Origin: Phymatolithon calcareum
Taxonomy: Eukaryota > Rhodophyta > Florideophyceae > Hapalidiales
DNA length: 64,000 nt
Direction of reading: 5' to 3'
Assembly (NCBI GenBank): GCA_977006965.1
Contig: OZ345379.1
Span: forward strand, 124,001-188,000
In this document: positions 12,120 to 21,470 of the stretch, one piece after another
How the letters are laid out: each line of letters begins with the position of its first letter
Position numbering within the stretch: position 1 is the stretch's first letter
Made by a program: the position numbers and the translations under genes
Notes under the pieces: model-generated
The model's input: the letters and a program-made list of their open reading frames with translations, nothing else
What the model was told of the DNA's origin: nothing
The model's database searches: none

Positions 12120-12518
12120 TCATTCATAGGTGCGCATGTTTCGATCGTCGCAATTCACTGCAGTGCCTGCAATGTGAATGGAGAGAAGGCTGGTGATGAT
12201 GAAGTTGACCTCGTTGTCTTCCGGTGTGTGCGGGCTGGCGGCGCGAAGCCAGGCAAGACGAAGTTGGCGGACTTGCGACTGCGTGGCCTTCGTTCTGGGG
12301 GTGGTCTTCTTCCAGTTGCGGCGGGGACAGGGCTGGAAAACGGATTTGCTAATGCCCTTCTCGAACTTCTCCCACGCCTTGATTTGACGTCGCGTGCGCG
12401 ACAGCGTGGAAATGCGGTGCGGGCGCGCAGTGTCGGTTATGGGCACCAGCGCGGTGGTTTCACTTGCGTCGCGGGTCTGGAAGGTAGTGTCGGGGGAAAT
12501 GGATGTCGGATGCTGCAT
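12120..12518 (-). CDS. Small basic hypothetical protein (132 aa)
   Basis: On the minus strand the first ATG in this frame is at 12518, preceded by a pyrimidine-rich leader like those of other genes in the window. The protein starts MQHPTSISPDTTFQTRD, with a Thr/Ser-rich N-terminus. A basic middle follows (STLSRTRRQIKAWEKFEKG, then RRNWKKTTPRTK), and the C-terminus is more hydrophobic (NFIITSLLSIHIAG). I recognise no family. It converges tail-to-tail with MIC60, whose stop is 217 bp away. It could be a real small nuclear or mitochondrial protein, or a chance frame in pyrimidine-biased DNA. Confidence 0.4.
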   Translation of the reverse strand: MQHPTSISPDTTFQTRDASETTALVPITDTARPHRISTLSRTRRQIKAWEKFEKGISKSVFQPCPRRNWKKTTPRTKATQSQVRQLRLAWLRAASPHTPEDNEVNFIITSLLSIHIAGTAVNCDDRNMRTYE

Positions 12519-13479
12519 GATGGCGAGCGAGCGAGCGAGCAGTGAGAAGGTTGAATGTGGAAGAAGTGGGAGTATGTTGAGGTTGAATGTGGGTTGGTTC
12601 GGAGAGCGGAGGTTCGATGGAGGACTGAATGAATGTATGTTCGGATGTCGTGGTGATGTTGAAATAGCAAACGTAGTTGAGGGAGAGAATGTCGGAGGGG
12701 AAGCAACTAAGCTCATGAGGATGTACAGTACGCTTTCATGGGGATAGAAGTATTGTTGTGATGAAGAAAAAAACGGCGTCATCTGCAATAGAATTTTGTC
12801 AGCATGCAGAGCACAAATATTCGCACTGCTGTACTGACAAAATATTGAGGAACAGCGAATCATGAAATTGTGCCTGTGTCAAGCATCCTCCCTACAGCTG
12901 TGCATGCACAGAGGGACGGTTCGATCGACAGTTACAGCTGTACATCGTTGCAACGTCGGAATTCGAGGCGACCCGAACTGCAATTGGCGCACGCCATATC
13001 ATACTGCAGTAATGAACCAAACGGTGGGTGGATGCGTGTTTTGAAAAAGGTGTGTGTGTATATGTACAGTATATTCAATTTAATTGAATACGTTTAAAAA
13101 CGTGTGAGTGCACGTTCACAATCACAAAATACTGTACACATGTACAGTAGCTCTTTGTATCATACTTCATGCAAAAAATTCGTGCAAATTCGCAAGCTAT
13201 TCATGACGTGGAGGTGTAAATAGATGATCCAAAAAACTTGTTCTAGATCTCGTAAAAAAGGCAGAGAAGGCGGTCGATATACCTTTAACATGGGAAGTCG
13301 TCATTTAATGGGACTAACCATCGAAGAGGATTAGACTATGCCAGGCTTGACCAGACCAGATCGATGGCTTTAGCAACATTTCGACTACGATCATCGTGAG
13401 AGGGTCTCTCTCTCTGTCTCTCTGTCTCTCTGTCTGTTGCATTGGTAAATGTGCACTTCCTCGCCATGATCGCATTTCC

Positions 13480-13879
13480 TATCCGTCTGCACGTGTTTCA
13501 CTGTGCGTGTCCTTAGACGCATCATGGTTTCTTCCATAATGGCACTTATGTCGCTCCCACAAACGTACGTACGTACGTCTGCTTTCTTTTACTGTACTGT
13601 AGTGCGTGCGCATTTTCCAACTTTTCTTCTTAGTTAATCATTCTTTGCTACAGTAGAGTATAGTGCTATATTACAGTGTAGTAGTTCAAACTGTACAGTA
13701 CAAAGAATGGTTAACTAAGAAGAAAAGTTGGAAAATGCGCACGCACTACAGTACAGTAAAAGAAAGCAGACGTACGTACGTACGTACGTACGTACGTTTG
13801 TGGGAGCGACAGAAGTGCCATTATGGAAGAAACCATGATGCGTCTAAGGACACGCACACTGCAACACATGCAGACGGAT
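13480..13879. repeat. Large fold-back (inverted repeat) element, arms ~170-180 bp
   Basis: The left arm (about 13480-13647) and right arm (about 13701-13879) are near-perfect reverse complements around a 53-nt loop. Matching blocks include ATCCGTCTGC at the outer ends, GTGTCCTTAGACGCATCATG, GCATTTTCCAACTTTTCTTC and ATTCTTTG next to the loop. The arms differ mainly in the number of ACGT units (about 4 on the left, 7 on the right) and a few substitutions. There is no coding capacity. This is the structure of a fold-back or MITE-like non-autonomous transposon, or of a hairpin-RNA locus. I could not identify a clear target-site duplication. Confidence 0.9.
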
Positions 13880-13905
13880 AAATACAGTAGTTTTTAAAAA
13901 AATTC

Positions 13906-14045
13906 GTTAAAGGAAAGTTGGAAAATGTGTACTGTACACACAGTCCAATGCAGGCAAGAAGACGTTTGGAGGGGGCGACATACAGTATGATACGTGCCAC
14001 AGGGGAATAAACCATGAATATTCTTCTCATTGGAAGTTGTCTTTA
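13906..14045. repeat. Diverged tandem copy of the fold-back right arm
   Basis: Just downstream of the fold-back element the same order of landmarks recurs in degraded form. AAAGTTGGAAAATG is followed by a tract containing TACTGTA, then AAGAAGACGT, GGGGGCGACA, an AGT/GTGCC stretch and AAACCATGA. In the right arm the equivalent landmarks are AAAAGTTGGAAAATG, GAAAGCAGACGT, GGGAGCGACA, AAGTGCC and AAACCATGATG. The (ACGT)n tract is missing here. This looks like an older copy of the same element or of half of it. Confidence 0.6.
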
Positions 14046-15231
14046 GCAATACGTTGACCTCCGTGGCAACGATGACCGTTGTCTCGGAGTCCACTCGGCA
14101 TACAGTAGAGCCAGCGAAAAATTAATTTTAAAAACAAATATGAAAAATGTTGCAATTTTTAACTTTCGCTTGTGTATGTTTATGATACACCGCTTTGATC
14201 CCCGTCAAGAACGTTTGCTTCCACAGAAGCCAGCGATGCGAAGTGACACTGCGTGACATTTGCTTGATGGTCATATGGCGCTGGTTTGTGCACAGGCACT
14301 GTATCATATTGTACACGTTTATACAGAACTTTCTGAAAGACAGAGAGAAGAATTTCGGCCAACTTCCTGTCTGTCCCAATAATGGAAGCAATTCATTACT
14401 CACCAAACCGCCCATATCGTCACTTTGGCACCGGACGTAATTCAGATAGATGGTGCTCTCGCAGTGATTGAGATTGAAAGGGAGCGGCGCTCGCGCGCCG
14501 GCAGGTAAAGGGAATGGGACAGTTGCAGCGGCAGGACGGTTTGGCACTCAATTAGCGGGTGGGTGGGTCGTGACTGACTGTACGGCATTCGTTCGTTCCT
14601 TCCTTCGTTCCTTCGTTCGTTGATGGGATGGGATGGTTGGTGCCTTTGCATCGCTTGAGAACGAATCGAAGCGGCTCTCGCGTGCTGATAAGGATGTAAT
14701 CTGAGACGGAAATAGATAAATGCGGCGGTTGTAGGCTGTGGGGCTTCGACCTGTGCTGAGACGGTTTGCGGCTGGCTGGCTGGCTGGCTGGGTTGACTCG
14801 GATGCTGCTCCTGCACGCATTGCTTGAGAGCGAGCGGAAGCTACACTGGATTACTGTATGTAACACTTTTTGAACAGCGATGCGACGATTTACGGGCGGT
14901 AGAAGGGTGGGTGTACTACAGTATACCCCATTTCTTCGTGTACGAAACATTCATGAAATACTGTATTTCTATACTCACATTTGTGCTACGAAAACTATTA
15001 AGTAAAGCTAATATCGATCGATCGATCGATCGATCACGGGGTTCGATCACGGAATTGATATTGTATGACCTCAGTTAACAACTCGGTGGTGTAACTTTTT
15101 CTTGCGCAATGTTATTTGCCTCCAATCCGCTCTCGTCCTCGTCTACAACGTACTGTACATCGTCAAAAACGCGCGCTGCATCCCACAGACCGACGGTACA
15201 GTATTCGAGCACTCGCGCCATCATCATGATG

Positions 15232-15276
15232 GCGTATTTCCAGATCTGCACGTGATGTGCAGATCTGGAAATATGC
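15232..15276. repeat. 20-bp inverted repeat, 5-nt loop
   Basis: Arms 15232-15251 and 15257-15276 are complementary at 19 of 20 positions around the loop GTGAT; each contains CCAGATCTGCAC or its complement. It lies about 180 bp upstream of the RING gene start at 15456. It could form a cruciform or RNA hairpin, or bind a dimeric protein. No function is established. Confidence 0.75.
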
Positions 15277-15455
15277 GAGGCCGTACTCGCCACTACTCCC
15301 ACGTGTGTGCATTCGTTATGCACAAAATTATGCTACTCTTGACGTCAGGCATGTGTGACGCAACGTGACTGCGCGGCACCGTATCTCTGCGTTTAAGGTC
15401 AAGTGCTCAAGAGGAACCAGCCATTCGCACCCCGCCCCCATTCACGCCTCGCACC

Positions 15456-16724
15456 ATGGCCAACGGACAGACGGGTAGTCGCACGCTGCTAGCCCCGGAC
15501 ACAACCACCATCCCTCGCGCCAAACCAGGGGCGACCATCGAAAAACCATACGTCGCTCCCAACATTCTCGCTTTGCTCGCTCTGCTGAAATCGGAACTCA
15601 CCTGCCGCATTTGCGACTCTCCTCTGCGCCGACCTGAATCGCTGCCCTGCGGCCATTCGTTTTGCGCAGCTTGTATCCGACGCGTCCTTCTCTTGCCTGC
15701 ACAATGTCCTGAGGCCTACTGCACCGTCGCGGCAAGCGCGAAGGACCTCCGCCCGGTCCGCGCGCTGGAGGCATGTGTCGATCATCTCTCCCGTCCCGTG
15801 ACCTCTCCCAAGTCATCCCGGAATTCCAAATCGGCACCTTTTATAGCGGCAGTGCTCCGCTTAAAGATGCTACGGCGGAAGAAACGCCATCGCCAACCTG
15901 TGTTGCGCGGAAAGGAAAATCGTACCTGTCCCGCACCGCCCCGGAACGGCATCCATGCCGCGCAGCAAGTGTCCACAGACCGCGATTTCACCGCACACCC
16001 TGGGCGCAACCGAGGTCGAAAATTATCCAATTCCGTTTGCGACTGCCTGTCCCCGCGCCCGCCGGAGGATACCACTGCCAATGCCGTCGATTTTGACAAG
16101 CCGGCTATCAATCCTTTTGTCACACCTGTGGATAACCCCATGGAAATGCTTGCCAATGTCGCCGTCACCGAGGCCGGCGGACAAAAGGCACATGGCTTGG
16201 CGACGTCAATGAAGCCTGCGCAAACAATTTGCAAGACGGAAAAACATAGGAAAGCAGTTGCAAAGAGCAGGCAGAAAGTTCATGACGGATATGAGAGACT
16301 GAGAGACGCCATGACGAAGGCCAAACCCGACTTGAAACGGAAGCCCAATGCCGATCTGGTCGATGAATCGACCGATTTTATCCTTTTTTCGTCTGCGCCC
16401 GGGCATGGCGACGGTCAAGAAGATTCTTCGGGCATGAAGTCCAAAAAGCCCAGTACCAGGATGAAATTGAATACTCTGACGGAGGAGGAAAGGAAGTTCA
16501 GAAGAAACGGAAACGCGGAAAGGAGCAGACTGAAGCTTCATGATGCATTGGAGAGACTTCAAACTGCCTTGTTGAAAGTGAATCCAAAGTTGACACTACG
16601 TCATAAAAAAGACGTTGTGGAACAGGCCGCCAGGCATGTGCTCAAGGCTCAGGCGCGTCCAAATCCATCATGTGGGCGACCAGGAGATGATCAAGATTTC
16701 AACTCTTTGCACTCTCATGAATGA
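15456..16724 (+). CDS. RING-finger protein with two bHLH-like segments (422 aa)
   Basis: ATG 15456 follows a C-rich leader. A C3HC4 RING is visible at residues 50-89: C50, C53, C65, H67, C70, C73, C84, C89. The last pair is spaced CX4C instead of the usual CX2C. RING domains of this kind usually recruit E2 enzymes for ubiquitin transfer. The block after the RING (DLRPVRALEACV) is shared with the RAD18-like protein at 38600, so the two are paralogous at the N-terminus. The C-terminal half has no SAP domain. It holds two similar segments, residues ~264-310 (SRQKVHDGYERLRDAM) and ~348-398 (NAERSRLKLHDALERLQTAL), each with a basic stretch, two amphipathic helices and a Pro-containing loop, as in bHLH domains. 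The second keeps the ERxR basic signature; the first lacks the glutamate. Basic patches suggest nuclear location. A ubiquitin ligase acting on or with DNA-bound factors is inferred. Confidence 0.8.
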   Translation: MANGQTGSRTLLAPDTTTIPRAKPGATIEKPYVAPNILALLALLKSELTCRICDSPLRRPESLPCGHSFCAACIRRVLLLPAQCPEAYCTVAASAKDLRPVRALEACVDHLSRPVTSPKSSRNSKSAPFIAAVLRLKMLRRKKRHRQPVLRGKENRTCPAPPRNGIHAAQQVSTDRDFTAHPGRNRGRKLSNSVCDCLSPRPPEDTTANAVDFDKPAINPFVTPVDNPMEMLANVAVTEAGGQKAHGLATSMKPAQTICKTEKHRKAVAKSRQKVHDGYERLRDAMTKAKPDLKRKPNADLVDESTDFILFSSAPGHGDGQEDSSGMKSKKPSTRMKLNTLTEEERKFRRNGNAERSRLKLHDALERLQTALLKVNPKLTLRHKKDVVEQAARHVLKAQARPNPSCGRPGDDQDFNSLHSHE

Positions 16725-19610
16725 GGTGTTTTCCAATCCTCTGCACACTCTCGCGCCCGTCTCGCACTTTTCCAATCTCATTGCTTTTGCATTTTGACTA
16801 GAATTAGGCTAATGCTAACACATGGTCAAATTGGAATGGACGTCATTGCAATGGGTGAGAAACTCTCATGTTTTTAACCTACAGTCGTCCGTGACATGGT
16901 ACATGTCCATAAATTGTCAATTCGGGTCATTGTCTCTGTTTATAGGACTAATAATAATAATATAAAGCGCCAAGTATCTCTCTACGTATCTATCGAGGCA
17001 ACTCTTCTCTCACTTGCCACAGTAACTTCAGATGCAATTGCTTTCGACGGACTTGTTGCGTGCTGCTGCTCTACTTCCACTGTTCTAACTGGTTGTCGCT
17101 GTAGCCAGGGATAAAATGTAGCGTCTGTAACAGAGGCATAGCTGTAAGTAGCTCCCGAAATATTCGTCAAGACCATGGCATGAGATGTTAGATGCAAAAG
17201 GTCATTCAGTCGCAAGCCACAACCCGTAGAGCGCAAGAAAGTTCACCCTCACTCCGAGTACAATAGCCGGGGACAACAGCGCGGACAAATGTTTTCTGAC
17301 AATAATCTACGAACCCTTCCAAAATTTCAAACGATACGCAGGAAGAGGCAAGATGAACGACGGCGACCACCATCTTCTTCACAAATCGTCCGTCTTCCAT
17401 TTGATTTCATCCCCGGATGGCCGTCCTTGAGGGGTCATTTCGACTGCTTACAGCATAATCTTTCCCCTGACCACCTTGACCGTGATTACCTTCTTCAGAC
17501 TTCTGCTCCCAGTATCCTACCAAGGAGTGTGAGACTTTTCACTCTGCCTTGTGTAATCGAGCTAATAATTTATTGGAAGAAATTTTTTTTCTCTTTCTCA
17601 ACAGCTTCTGCGATCCTTCCGATCCATTGTGTAAGGTTTGTAGTGTCTTCCCACCTTGGTTGCTTTGTACATTCGGATGCTCGAGACTTGTTCTATACCA
17701 TGGGTGAAAATCCCCAATGGCTTCAATCTGAAGAATCCTGCACGTGCGTTGCGTGCACCGTGCACTGACTGCCGGGAGCTATAGTAGTTTTTTGCTCGGT
17801 CGCTACGATTGGGCGACAAGAAAACGTTAGGCGTGATCATCACTTAATACAAAAGAGAAGGTAGTCGAACGAGAAAATAGTGTTCACTGGTTTAGGGAAA
17901 GAGTTTCACTTGAGCGTTTCGACTTTTTCGGAATCGACCCAAAATTCTCATTCGAGCCCTGAACGGAGTTGCTCCAGCAAGTCAGGTCACGAGACCCTTT
18001 CGAACAGCTTTGCAGAGATCGAGACTGAAGGGAAACAAAATTTCTCCGTGCAGTATTTAATACTGCACGGACTAAATGCGCACATGATCAATCAAGTGCA
18101 AAGGTTTCTGTCACAAGATCATGAACTTGCTCATCAAGAAGCTTATAAAGTATGGTCACGGAGCCCTCTGGTAAAACTCTATTATCCATGTTGGAACATA
18201 ATCAGCTGCCAGTCGAGTGCGACATGGACGCTTTCTATCCATCACCGAACTGTCGAGTTCTGCTCGTCGGATCGTGCTCGGCGTCAAGAGTTCAAGTAGA
18301 GTGATGCTATGACCGGAGTCGAGAAACCGTGGAATTGATGGAGGCCTTACGGACTGATTGTCCGCAAAATTCCATTCCTCAGAGCGCACGGCTAGACGAT
18401 AAGTGCAATGATTCTTGAATGGCATGAATAACTATTTCTCAAAGAGACAAATGTCAGATAGAATCAGACTGATCTCTGTTCGAGATGCAAGTCATTATAT
18501 GTGGTTTCTTGACCGGGGTGTTTTGATAGGAGGAATACAAAGTCAGGTCTTGTGCCTCGTGGCCCCAAAGCTCGACAGGGGCTCCAGAACCCTAAAAAGA
18601 TCCGAGAAAAGAGACTAGGAGCTATGACAGTCCAATGCAATTTAGAGAAATTGTCAAATCAGACAGACGTAGTGTCTCCTGAGGAACACGAGATAAACGA
18701 CCGTGTTCGGAAGAATGTCCAAGAGGAAATGTGGGATGAACGGGAAGACTTTGACGCATGTCCAAGCCGAGAATGCTGTCACAGTTGTGGGGAGAGACAG
18801 AGTTAACGTATGCAAATAGAGCACGTGCGGCAAGTGGAAGTATGTTTCACGGGCAAGGAGGAGTCCTCCTTTGCAATACAGTAATATTGTATGTTTGGAA
18901 GGAGACATAATAGGGTAAAAAGAGGAGAGAGATTACGCCTGCTACAGTATCGTCGCGCAATCTTAGGTATCTATGGGCCTTTTCAAATCAACGTTAAGTG
19001 CATGCGCACTGCTGAATATCGAGTCCGAAGTAACCACTCGGCTTTTTTGAGAAAACGGAAAGACGGGAAGGGCTCATGCAGAGTACTGTACTCGATGAAA
19101 GAGGCCTGGTATAACATTGTCGAGGACGGAGACAAAGACGAGGGCCAGCTGGTGTGCGTGAGTTTTCCAGTCGTAGCTTCATCTGTATTTGAGCCAATAC
19201 GGCAAACTTCTTGAATGTCTGATAGAACTAAAATTTAGTAGTCTTTGGAAAATGTTTAACAAACGCTTTCAGTGCGACTGTGCATCAGAATAAACTTGAC
19301 TTTTTCGTAAAGTCGATAAGAACGATGGACAGAAGTATAGGCTATCTATTGTACTTGCCAAGCTGTTCCGCTTCTGGAGGAAAAGTTTTGCGGTTTCAGT
19401 TCATGCACTCCGCACCTGTGACAAACATGCGTTATGACTCTTTTTAGATCTCAAATCTGCCCACGCGCCCACAAATCTCCCATTCCAAGAATTCACGATG
19501 TCTATATTGGGAGGATTTCGAAGCTATCTCCACGTTTCCAATACGGCGTGAGAGAAACGTACATCGAGAGCAGAACAAGCAAAAACAGGCGCTTCTGCAG
19601 ACCAAACTCG
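16725..19610. other. 2.9-kb stretch without a supported gene
   Basis: Only short frames are present, none with recognisable domains. A perfect 13-bp palindrome arm pair lies at 18045-18071, and TACAGTA words occur at 18877, 18943 and 19084. The frame of the DUF952 gene extends upstream to an ATG at 19434, but that extension does not resemble the family and is treated as leader. Decayed mobile DNA is possible but not demonstrated. Confidence 0.4.
18045..18071. repeat. Perfect 13-bp inverted repeat, 1-nt spacer
   Basis: TCCGTGCAGTATT at 18045-18057 is followed by one T and its exact reverse complement at 18059-18071. It lies in gene-free DNA. It could be a dimeric protein site or a small hairpin; nothing nearby suggests a role. 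Confidence 0.7.
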
Positions 19611-19955
19611 ATGCTGATCTTTAAAATATTCCATCAACCCGAGTGGGATGAACTACGAACGGCAGGAGCAACTAAGGGCAGCCCGCTTGATATCGCTGAT
19701 GGGTTTATTCACATTTCAACTGCCGAGCACGTGAAAGGCACGGTAGCTAAGTTCTATTCAGGTGCCACCGACTTGGTGCTTGTCGCAATTGAGAGCGGCC
19801 CCCTTGGTGGTAATCTGAAATGGGAAGCTGCTGCTGACCGTGGTGGAGCGTTGTTTCCCCATCTCTACCGGGAGTTGCGAATGACAGATGTTGCCTGGGA
19901 CAAGCCGATTCCCCTAAATTGCGGCGGCCACGTGTTTCCAGATGAAATGAAGTAA
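19611..19955 (+). CDS. DUF952-family protein (114 aa)
   Basis: The start is set at ATG 19611 because the family similarity begins with MLIFKIFHQPEWDEL. An upstream in-frame ATG at 19434 would add 59 residues without family resemblance; it could be a targeting extension or UTR. Diagnostic stretches are DGFIHISTAEHV (residues 30-41), a VLVAI strand (56-60), LKWEAA (69-74) and FPHLYREL (82-89). These match the small DUF952 family found mostly in bacteria and scattered eukaryotes, whose biochemical role is not established. The His and Ser/Thr in the HIST motif suggest a ligand or catalytic pocket, which is inference. The size equals that of bacterial members. Bacterial or plastid-ancestor origin is possible. 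Confidence 0.85.
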   Translation: MLIFKIFHQPEWDELRTAGATKGSPLDIADGFIHISTAEHVKGTVAKFYSGATDLVLVAIESGPLGGNLKWEAAADRGGALFPHLYRELRMTDVAWDKPIPLNCGGHVFPDEMK

Positions 19956-20182
19956 GGTTTCAGGAGGGATGATCATTTTGAGGCTTGCTTTGTCGGATGC
20001 CCATCGTCAGTCGCTGCCGCAAACTTCTTAAAATAAGCATCAATGATTCGCTTCCATATTTCAGTTTAGGAGAACTGCGGCGCATTACATTTGTCGTCAT
20101 GCTCGAAACTTATTTCACGCTCCCTTCTCGCAACGTCGCGGTAGTGCAGTTTTCTTCGTTGTCACCATGTTTGACATCTGTA

Positions 20183-21217
20183 TCAGTCTATTGTGAGGTC
20201 GACTTGTCCGCATAAATTCGGCGCGTTTGCAGAATCCGTCAAGTCCACAACTTCGAGATTCGCCTTTCTCTTCTTTTCAACATTTCCTTGAAAAAGCCCT
20301 TCCTTGCCTTTACGTGCATCATTATGAACAATAGCTTGAGATTCCTCGTCATGGTCTATGTCAATGGTGGGCTGTTTTTCGCAACAGGTGAGACCGCGAG
20401 TTTCCAGCCAAAACTTCTCCCTCAAGTATACAGTGATCCCCCCTTGAAATGATGAGGACGACCTCTCGATGTATTCTCCCGACCTGTGCATTTGATGCTC
20501 TGCTCTAGCTTCACTTCCGCCAACTTGAATGCTCTTGCCATGTTTGACCGATTCTGTCTCCCTAATCCTGCGCATCCGCTTCGTTGGACTTGGACCAGAT
20601 TTCCAGGTCATCGAGTTCAATCCAAATGAATGAACCTTCCCGGTGTACACCTTGAGCTCGATGCATCCACAAGTATCGTCATAGCTCTGAGTGCTACTCT
20701 CCACCACGGTATGAACCTTTTGGAAAACGAAGCGGCGCACCACTTGACTGGCAATGTCCGTGCCCTGTTCAAGCACAGCCGACTCTCGGAATCCGGGGAT
20801 AATAATCTCACTGCCGACTTTGGAAAACTTTGTAAACTGGTAACTTCTTGGACCTGGCTTGACCCCATCGACCGTAACGTCGATTTCAATGCCTTTGTCC
20901 TTGTTCAGGACATATCCGTCAACTTTCCGATAGTTTCCATGCACAAGAGTGATGCAAATTTCGAACGAAAGACCTGGAGTCGCAGCAACATACCATCCGG
21001 GAAGCACGCCAATGCCCCGTGAAGCTGCCACACGCTCTGAAACGAAATAAAGCGGCAGAGCATATCGCGCACCGGACGCGTCAATTGCATTGACGCCTAG
21101 TCCATAAGGCAGTGGAGAAGTGGCGGCGTGCGTCCCGGTGCCGAGAACCGGCGCGATGCTTTTCTCCAGTCTTGGGCTTGGGAAAACAGCGCGTGAAGGG
21201 CCTCGATTCCACACCAT
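20183..21217 (-). CDS. Nuclear-type protein with beta-rich N-terminal domain and SIM-like motif (344 aa)
   Basis: The first ATG in this minus frame is at 21217. The N-terminal ~60 residues are low in information. Residues ~70-200 form a beta-rich region (GWYVAATPGLSFEICITL, KGIEIDVTVDGVKPG, RRFVFQKV, CGCIELKVYTGK) that resembles the general pattern of DUF7918-like domains known from fungi and algae; this is a tentative match. A basic cluster (SPTKRMRRIRE) looks like a nuclear localisation signal. Near the C-terminus EVVDLTDS is a good SUMO-interaction-motif candidate, and PTIDIDHDEE is a second acidic-hydrophobic candidate. No catalytic motif is seen. It converges with the DUF952 gene, whose stop is 227 bp away. 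A nuclear, SUMO-linked role is inference. Confidence 0.65.
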   Translation of the reverse strand: MVWNRGPSRAVFPSPRLEKSIAPVLGTGTHAATSPLPYGLGVNAIDASGARYALPLYFVSERVAASRGIGVLPGWYVAATPGLSFEICITLVHGNYRKVDGYVLNKDKGIEIDVTVDGVKPGPRSYQFTKFSKVGSEIIIPGFRESAVLEQGTDIASQVVRRFVFQKVHTVVESSTQSYDDTCGCIELKVYTGKVHSFGLNSMTWKSGPSPTKRMRRIRETESVKHGKSIQVGGSEARAEHQMHRSGEYIERSSSSFQGGITVYLREKFWLETRGLTCCEKQPTIDIDHDEESQAIVHNDARKGKEGLFQGNVEKKRKANLEVVDLTDSANAPNLCGQVDLTID

Positions 21218-21349
21218 TCGCAATTAGATGAGATCATCCTCTACAGAGCTCTGTAAATTAGCACGGCAGAGGATCAACACGATCGCGTCCTCTTGTTAGC
21301 CCGGACTCCTCGAAATTGAGAAACGTGAAATATTTTATAAAATATAGAA

Positions 21350-21379
21350 ATTATAAAAAATGAAACTGATATATCAGTT
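21350..21379. repeat. 30-bp direct repeat, left copy, with a 16-bp palindrome
   Basis: The 30 bp here recur at 22831-22860 with two mismatches, in the same orientation. The 3' half is the perfect palindrome AACTGATATATCAGTT (21364-21379). The two copies bracket the broken gene at 21471-22661. No equivalent is seen beside the intact paralogue at 29668. Confidence 0.7.
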
Positions 21380-21470
21380 TTATTTTTTAGCTCTACAAAG
21401 GGTACAGTACTGTAAATTTAATCTCACCTGGTGGCCAAGTTGCGGAAGTCGTGCTGATGCTACAGCAGAC

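Larger units (their letters stand above)
12519..15455. other. Gene-free block rich in inverted repeats and TACAGTA words
   Basis: No gene is supported in these 2.9 kb. The block holds a 400-bp fold-back repeat, a diverged copy of one of its arms, a smaller 20-bp inverted repeat and simple repeats: CT-rich at 13397-13438, ACGT units at 13565-13578 and 13771-13797, TTCG/TTCC units at 14585-14622 and GATC units at 15014-15034. About 19 of the 35 TACAGTA/TACTGTA words found in the window are here. A looser inverted repeat around TTTTGTCAG lies at 12797-12843. Confidence 0.7.
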
